Shown: positions 44,208 to 48,766 of the stretch, one piece after another
Numbering within the stretch: the stretch's first letter is position 1
How the letters are laid out: each line of letters opens with the position of its first letter
Assembly (NCBI GenBank): GCA_003165465.1
Contig: PLUM01000114.1
Coordinates: 13,697-62,462, forward strand
Source of the DNA: Acidobacteriota bacterium
GTDB lineage: Bacteria > Acidobacteriota > Terriglobia > Acidiferrales > UBA7541
Length of the DNA: 48,766 nucleotides
Reading direction: 5' to 3'
The notes under the pieces: model-generated
Seen by the model: the letters and a program-made list of their open reading frames with translations, nothing else
Databases searched by the model: none
Told to the model about the DNA's origin: nothing
Made by a program: the position numbers and the translations under genes

Positions 44208-46842
44208 TCAAACCCTAGACGCTTGCCCCTCCATGAATGCAAGAGTGCTAGTCTCCGAGACAGAGCCTTCAGGAATGAGGAGATAAGACCACGGCTTTCC
44301 AGCCTGGTTCTCAGTTGCTACTCGGCACCACTCAGCAGCCGCCTTGGCCTTGCCTTTCACTTCGTCCGTCTTCAACTCACCTTGCGCTTTGACTTCAATC
44401 AAGAATCGGTGTGCCAGCGTCTCGACGATGAAATCCGGATTGTAATCGCCTCCCCGATAAGAGATCGGCGTCTGGCCAAGCGGCGGACGAACCCATTTGA
44501 GGACATCACTATCATCTTCCAAGGCTATCGCAAACCGCCGTTCTGTATCGGAATCGAAACCAGTCCTGTTGATGACCGATTTTGTAATCCCTCCAAACAA
44601 GAACCGTCTGATATTGCTTTTCTGGTCGGGAGGAACTCGGAGATCCACTTCGCCATCGACTTGCCGGATGGATTTGGAGAAGGGCTTGAAAACGATAAAC
44701 CCCGCTCGGATGTTGTGTCGCACTTCGGTTTCGTCTAATAGATGATTCCTTACTTGGCTCGCCAGGTCCTTCGCCATGACGCGCGCATATTGGTGAACCA
44801 ATTTGCGCAATTCCTCGTCTTTCTTTCCAGTCGCTTCGAGGTAATCACCTGCCATTTGCAGTAAGCGGTCTTTGTCTTCCGCGCCGTCGAGTTCATCGAC
44901 CTCGTCCAGCAGACATGCCGCCAGATAAGAAACGGGCTTGTCGATCTCTTCTAGTTCGAGTACATCGCCCGTTTCCTGTTGCCCAGACAGCAAGTCCGCC
45001 GAGCGCATCCGCTGTTCAACAAGAGCGAAGTCCCCGGAGGGAGCAGGCTTGAAGGGAGCAAATCCGATCTTGGGCTCAACGTAGGTGTGAATCTCGGGCA
45101 CATCGATCTGATATTTGAGGGCATCGATTTCGTTTTCGATCCGCTGTCGCAACTCCCGCGTGACCTTTTCGGCATCAACAGGTACTGCCGTCTCTTCGGC
45201 GGACGGGAAAAGTCCAGTCTGGGTTGCTGCGGCCGGCTGTGCGGCGGCCTCCGCAGTGGCCGCGCGTGCCGCAGCCAGTTCCTGAGATTGCGCCATGATT
45301 CGATCAATCAGTTGCTGGCGGCGATCACCTTGTAAGAGTTCGGTCGTCGAACTCGCCTCGCCCTTCCTCGCGATCCCTTCGAGGACGGTCGTGGTCGCAT
45401 CAGAGAAAAGCGTTGGCACTTGAACGGCTTTGAGCGGCTCAGGGGTTTCTTTGCTCAGGTCACGAACGGGGTCACGGAAAATATCTGCCCGCAAATCTTT
45501 CGCTGCCAGAATCTCCTCATACTTGTCGTGGGAAACAATCGAAAGCCGCAGGATATCCGGGTCTTCACGATTAAGCTGTTCCACTTGGGATTCCGTCAGG
45601 GGAAACGGCAAGCGAAGGCCTCGCCCGATGGTTTGCTCGGTCAAAATCTCCGATACGGAAGCCCTGAGCGGAACGATGGTATAGAGGTTCGTCACGTCCC
45701 AGCCTTCTTTGAGCATGGTGACGTGTACAACGATCTCGACGCTGCTGCTAGGGCTTTCCACTTCGAGGAGTCGTGCGACGTTTTCGTCGCTTTCTTCTTT
45801 ACTCGCCGGCTTCGAGTGAATTTCAATTACCTTGCCCCGATACATCCCTCCGTGAAAGTCAGTCGATTCCAAGTATTGCCGGACTTCCTTCGCATGAGCC
45901 GTGTCCCTCGTTGAGACCAAGATGAACGGTTTGACCTTAGGTAGATGGTTGGCGTCGCAGAATTCCACCAAACGTGCCTTGATCTGCTCGTGGAGATAAA
46001 TGCCGTCCTTTAATTTTAGGTCATCAATCTTTTGCTGGTCCGCAGCCGTCAGGTTGGTACGGGTCACTACACGCGGCGACTTCACGAAGCGCCCGACGGC
46101 TTCGCCTAGACTGAAGGAATAAAGAACATTTCCCAGAAACTTGGGCGTGGCTGTGAATTCCAGGCCGAGAATCGGTTTCAGATTGTTGATTGCTTTAAGC
46201 GATGCCGGAGCGCGGTAGCGATGGCTTTCGTCCATCAGAACGACGAGGTCATCCATTTGTTGGAGGATATTGGCAAAACTGCCCCCCAGAGTCTCGTTGA
46301 AGCGGTGGAACTTGAACTGGGGCCGCCCGGTTTCATCCTTTTCCACGGCGCTCAAAATCTTCCCAATGTTGAATATGAATATGTTTGCATGGTGGTCCTG
46401 ATCGAAAAGGGACCGATCTTTATCAAAACGCAGGTAGTTGTCTCCATCCCAGACTTCAGGGCGGGGGAAATCCGACAGGCCGGTGAAAATGTACTTTGGA
46501 TGCGACGGTTGGAGCTCCCCCACGGAGTTTTTCGTAAATCGTGCTGCCCGGCGCGAGAATGAAGAAATTCCGGTAGCCTCTCGTCTTCCAAAGGTCGTAC
46601 ATGCAGGCACCCATTAGTCGCGTCTTGCCCACGCCCGTGGCCAGGGCAAAACAAAAAGACGGGAATTCGGTGTCGAATTCCATCTTCTCAACGCCGCATT
46701 TCTCCACGGCTAACCGCGAAATGCTTTCGAGGGTCGTATTCTTAAATTCAACTGACTCCACGATTGCATCGAGCCGACCGACCGCTACGCGCTGAGGCGC
46801 GCGCAGCGACATCCAGCGAGAAATCTGCTCGGCAAGACTCAT
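44208..46842 (-). pseudogene. res: Type III restriction enzyme Res subunit, frameshifted at a G5 run
   Basis: Two minus-strand frames form one Res of about 877 residues. The first has the DEAD-type helicase start ISRWMSLRAPQRVAVGRLDA and Walker A FALATGVGKTRLMG, then breaks after STIYEKLRG. The second continues with ELQPSHPKYIFTGLSDFPRP, motif II LMDESHRYR, LEFTATPKF, motif VI QTIGRGLRLPF, and a C-terminal PD-(D/E)XK nuclease (YNPDFIVET...FLIEVKAQGE). The break maps to five Gs on the coding strand (46517-46521); four restore the frame. Res cuts DNA after ATP-driven communication between unmethylated sites and needs Mod, whose stop overlaps its start (TGATG). As written, restriction is lost while methylation stays. 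Confidence 0.8.
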
Positions 46843-48392
46843 CAGACTCTGCCTTCCTCAAATGTACATTTCGCTAGAAGGTCCCTCGGGATCTTCTTGA
46901 TCTCAATGTTGTCCGGAATCTTCAGTCCTGAAACTCTTCTAGTGCAATAAACCAACAAGGCATCATCCTCGCTCAATTCTTTTTGCAGTGCATTGATCTG
47001 CTTTTGGTCAAACAGTTTTGTAGTGACAAACAGGAAGTGATGCTCACTTGAAATGCCGTGCCAGCGATGGTTTTTCCGAAACCTATAGTTCTCGATCTTG
47101 CAAATCGCTCGTATCAGCATCGTGGGGTCATATTTTGGATTGATCACATAAACAGGCTTTTTCGTTGTGGAAAGATCCTTGTCCTTCACGAGGAGTGTCT
47201 CTGCAAGCCGGTAAAACTTGAAACCACTGCCACCTTTCGAGGCCGCCGTATCGGCAATGCCGTCAGGGTCCGCGCCGTCTATCACCTTCTTTAGTCGGGG
47301 AATGATAACTGTCTGGCAGTGCTCACCCAACTCCACCATGATCCAGCGGCGTTGCATCTTGTGTGCAACGGCCCCTGTAGTTCCAGACCCGGCAAATGAA
47401 TCGAGGGCGATGTCTCCGGGGTTCGTGGCAATCTCAAGAACCCTCCTTATCACTCCTTCTGGTTTCGGCGTGTCGAATACCACCTTGCCATCGAAGAGGT
47501 CCATCAATGCTTTCTTGGCACTGTCATTCGTTCCGACTTCCTCAGCGCGCCAGATTGTCTCTGGAGTGAGTCCCTTACCCTCTCCATCTCCCAGAAACCG
47601 TTTGATCCTGGGAACACTCTTGCCCTGTTTTCCAAACCAGATATTGCCCTTTGCAATCTCCTCCTCCATTCGCGGTTGCGTATAGAGCCAACATCTGCCT
47701 GAGGGGGGATCAAGCAACACTCCAGCCGGTGTTTTCAACTTGTAGAACTGACTGGCCGTCCCGTGGCCTGCCATCGCGTTTGCGGATACAGATTGCCAAG
47801 AACCACGGGGATCGTTGTCAGGATTCTTGTAGCGGGCTTTTACTTCATCGCTCAACGGAAGAAGATTTCGCGTTGCCTCAAAACGCGCACGATCACGAGC
47901 AAAAACGATGACATAATCATGATTGAAAGAAAAGACGCGTCGATTTTCACGCGACGTGCGCTTCTCCCATATCACGGTTGCGACGAAATTTGGCCGCCCA
48001 AAAATCTCGTCGAGCAGCACTCTCAGATAACCGGCTTCGTTGTCGTCGATACTGACCCACAAGGAGCCATCCGGGCACAAAAGACGAGCGAGAATCTCAA
48101 AGCGATCCCGCATCAATGAGAGCCACACCGAATGCTCAAGCCCGTCTTCATAGTGTTCAAATGCCGAACCCGTGTTGTAGGGGGGATCAACATAGATACA
48201 CTTGATCTTGCCGGTGAATTCTTGTTCCAGTGCCTTGAGCGCCAGCAGGTTGTCGCCCTGGATCAACATGTTCTCGGTCTGGGGATTCCCGTAAGAGAGG
48301 TTGGGATCTTCAATGAGGATTCGCGGCTCAAGGCGGGGCCGTTCCTCTTTGCCAACCCAGGTTAACTCCAGCTTTCTCTTGACGTTGTTCAC
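46842..48392 (-). CDS. mod: Type III DNA methyltransferase Mod subunit (adenine-N6, beta class)
   Basis: 516 residues. The catalytic motif IKCIYVDPPYNTGS (about 69-73) comes before the SAM-binding motif ALDSFAGSGTTGAVAHKMQR, the beta-class order. The region between them is the target-recognition domain; I cannot read its specificity. The C-terminal part (KKPVYVINPKYDPTMLIRAI) is typical of Mod proteins in Mod-Res pairs. It methylates one strand of an asymmetric site and guides Res. The start is a GTG at 48392 with AGGAGA rather far upstream (13 bases), so translation may be modest. The stop overlaps the Res start. Confidence 0.88.
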   Translation of the reverse strand: MNNVKRKLELTWVGKEERPRLEPRILIEDPNLSYGNPQTENMLIQGDNLLALKALEQEFTGKIKCIYVDPPYNTGSAFEHYEDGLEHSVWLSLMRDRFEILARLLCPDGSLWVSIDDNEAGYLRVLLDEIFGRPNFVATVIWEKRTSRENRRVFSFNHDYVIVFARDRARFEATRNLLPLSDEVKARYKNPDNDPRGSWQSVSANAMAGHGTASQFYKLKTPAGVLLDPPSGRCWLYTQPRMEEEIAKGNIWFGKQGKSVPRIKRFLGDGEGKGLTPETIWRAEEVGTNDSAKKALMDLFDGKVVFDTPKPEGVIRRVLEIATNPGDIALDSFAGSGTTGAVAHKMQRRWIMVELGEHCQTVIIPRLKKVIDGADPDGIADTAASKGGSGFKFYRLAETLLVKDKDLSTTKKPVYVINPKYDPTMLIRAICKIENYRFRKNHRWHGISSEHHFLFVTTKLFDQKQINALQKELSEDDALLVYCTRRVSGLKIPDNIEIKKIPRDLLAKCTFEEGRV

Positions 48393-48425
48393 AGGGGCGA
48401 CAGATTCTCCTGAAGAAATAGGTTC

Positions 48426-48766
48426 CTAAGAGCTTCGCTTCAGCAGTGCTTTTCTCGTTTTGGCAATCTCTTCCGCAAGTTGCTTCTCGTCAGGTAAGGC
48501 AACTTTATACTCGCTCGACAAAACTTTGTTCCGCAGGTTCCCCAAAGCATAGTGGGCGACGGCTTCGTCCTTCTCGGAACAAAGAATCAAGCCAATCGGA
48601 GGGTGCTCGTCCGCGAGCGTCCAATGCTCGCGGGCATAATTCAAATAAAGGTTCATCTGGCCCGCATCCGCATGAGTGAATTTACCAATCTTCAGGTCGA
48701 TGATGACAAGACAACGAAGTCGGCGGTGAAAAAAAAGAAGGTCGATCCGGTACCATTCGTTCCCGA
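48426..48766 (-). CDS. DUF1016/YhcG-type PD-(D/E)XK nuclease, partial
   Basis: The reading frame stays open to the window edge, so the N-terminus lies beyond. The visible 112 residues are the family's C-terminal nuclease part: GNEWYRIDLLFFHRRLRCLV, then IIDLKIGKFTHADAGQMNLY with the catalytic D...DLK pattern, and HPPIGLILCSEKDEAVAHYA. These proteins often travel with type I and III restriction systems. It lies 33 bases upstream of mod on the same strand, so it is probably part of the same operon. The exact role is unknown. Confidence 0.85.
   Translation of the reverse strand, partial: GNEWYRIDLLFFHRRLRCLVIIDLKIGKFTHADAGQMNLYLNYAREHWTLADEHPPIGLILCSEKDEAVAHYALGNLRNKVLSSEYKVALPDEKQLAEEIAKTRKALLKRSS

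Noticed and set aside
1..48766. CRISPR arrays, rRNA genes, complete insertion sequences
   Set aside because: No spaced identical repeats, no rRNA signature stretches and no transposase or integrase frames were seen in the window.

Overview
The window looks like a chromosomal segment of an Acidobacteria-type bacterium (Terriglobia / Koribacter-like). This is inferred from the gene mix, not from a database search. The clues are an Hsp20 with an N-terminal DUF2934-like segment, a FecR-type protein with a very Gly-rich tail, CsbD and lmo0937-type small stress proteins, and a dense set of two-component and partner-switching regulators.

The left half (1-25.6 kb) is conventional chromosome. It starts with the 3' end of a cyclic beta-1,2-glucan synthase-like gene, then a methyltransferase and a DUF2892 membrane protein. 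Next come several small stress-type proteins (CsbD-like, lmo0937-like, secreted His/Asp/Lys-rich), a universal stress protein and a P-type H+-ATPase. After that are a FecR/Gly-rich secreted protein, an outer-membrane beta-barrel with an ECF sigma factor, an anti-sigma protein and a sigma54-type two-component system (sensor kinase plus NtrC-like regulator). An RsbU-like phosphatase, STAS antagonist and glycogen phosphorylase form an operon that converges on glgX. A decayed ECF sigma gene and an hsp20 close the region.

Three genes here (FecR/Gly-rich protein, an unknown helical protein, glgX) carry near-identical -24/-12 promoters of form TGGCATT-N4-TTGCT. Each has two YGTTCG-type sites exactly 22 bp apart, 107-111 bp upstream. 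I read this as an unrecognised sigma54 regulon, and the NtrC-like regulator encoded between these genes is the obvious candidate activator.

At 25.65 kb the 3' half of a tRNA-Asn gene is preserved without a matching 5' half. Its orientation is that expected of the distal attachment site of an island lying to the right. From about 26.4 kb to the window end the content is accessory and defence-like. In order: a ParB-like protein with a Dam-family adenine methylase, an AbiE toxin-antitoxin pair, an Mre11/Rad50-like nuclease pair (YhaO/YhaN or SbcDC type), Gabija (GajA/GajB), an ArdC-like antirestriction protein, a 1288-residue DUF4062-STAND ATPase with a helical repeat-like C-terminus, an SSB, a type III restriction-modification system and a DUF1016 nuclease.

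Three island genes (ParB-like, gajB, res) are each interrupted by one extra base in a homopolymer (A5, C8, G5). I found no comparable frameshift in the clearly identifiable genes on the left. These could be decay, phase variation or sequencing error.
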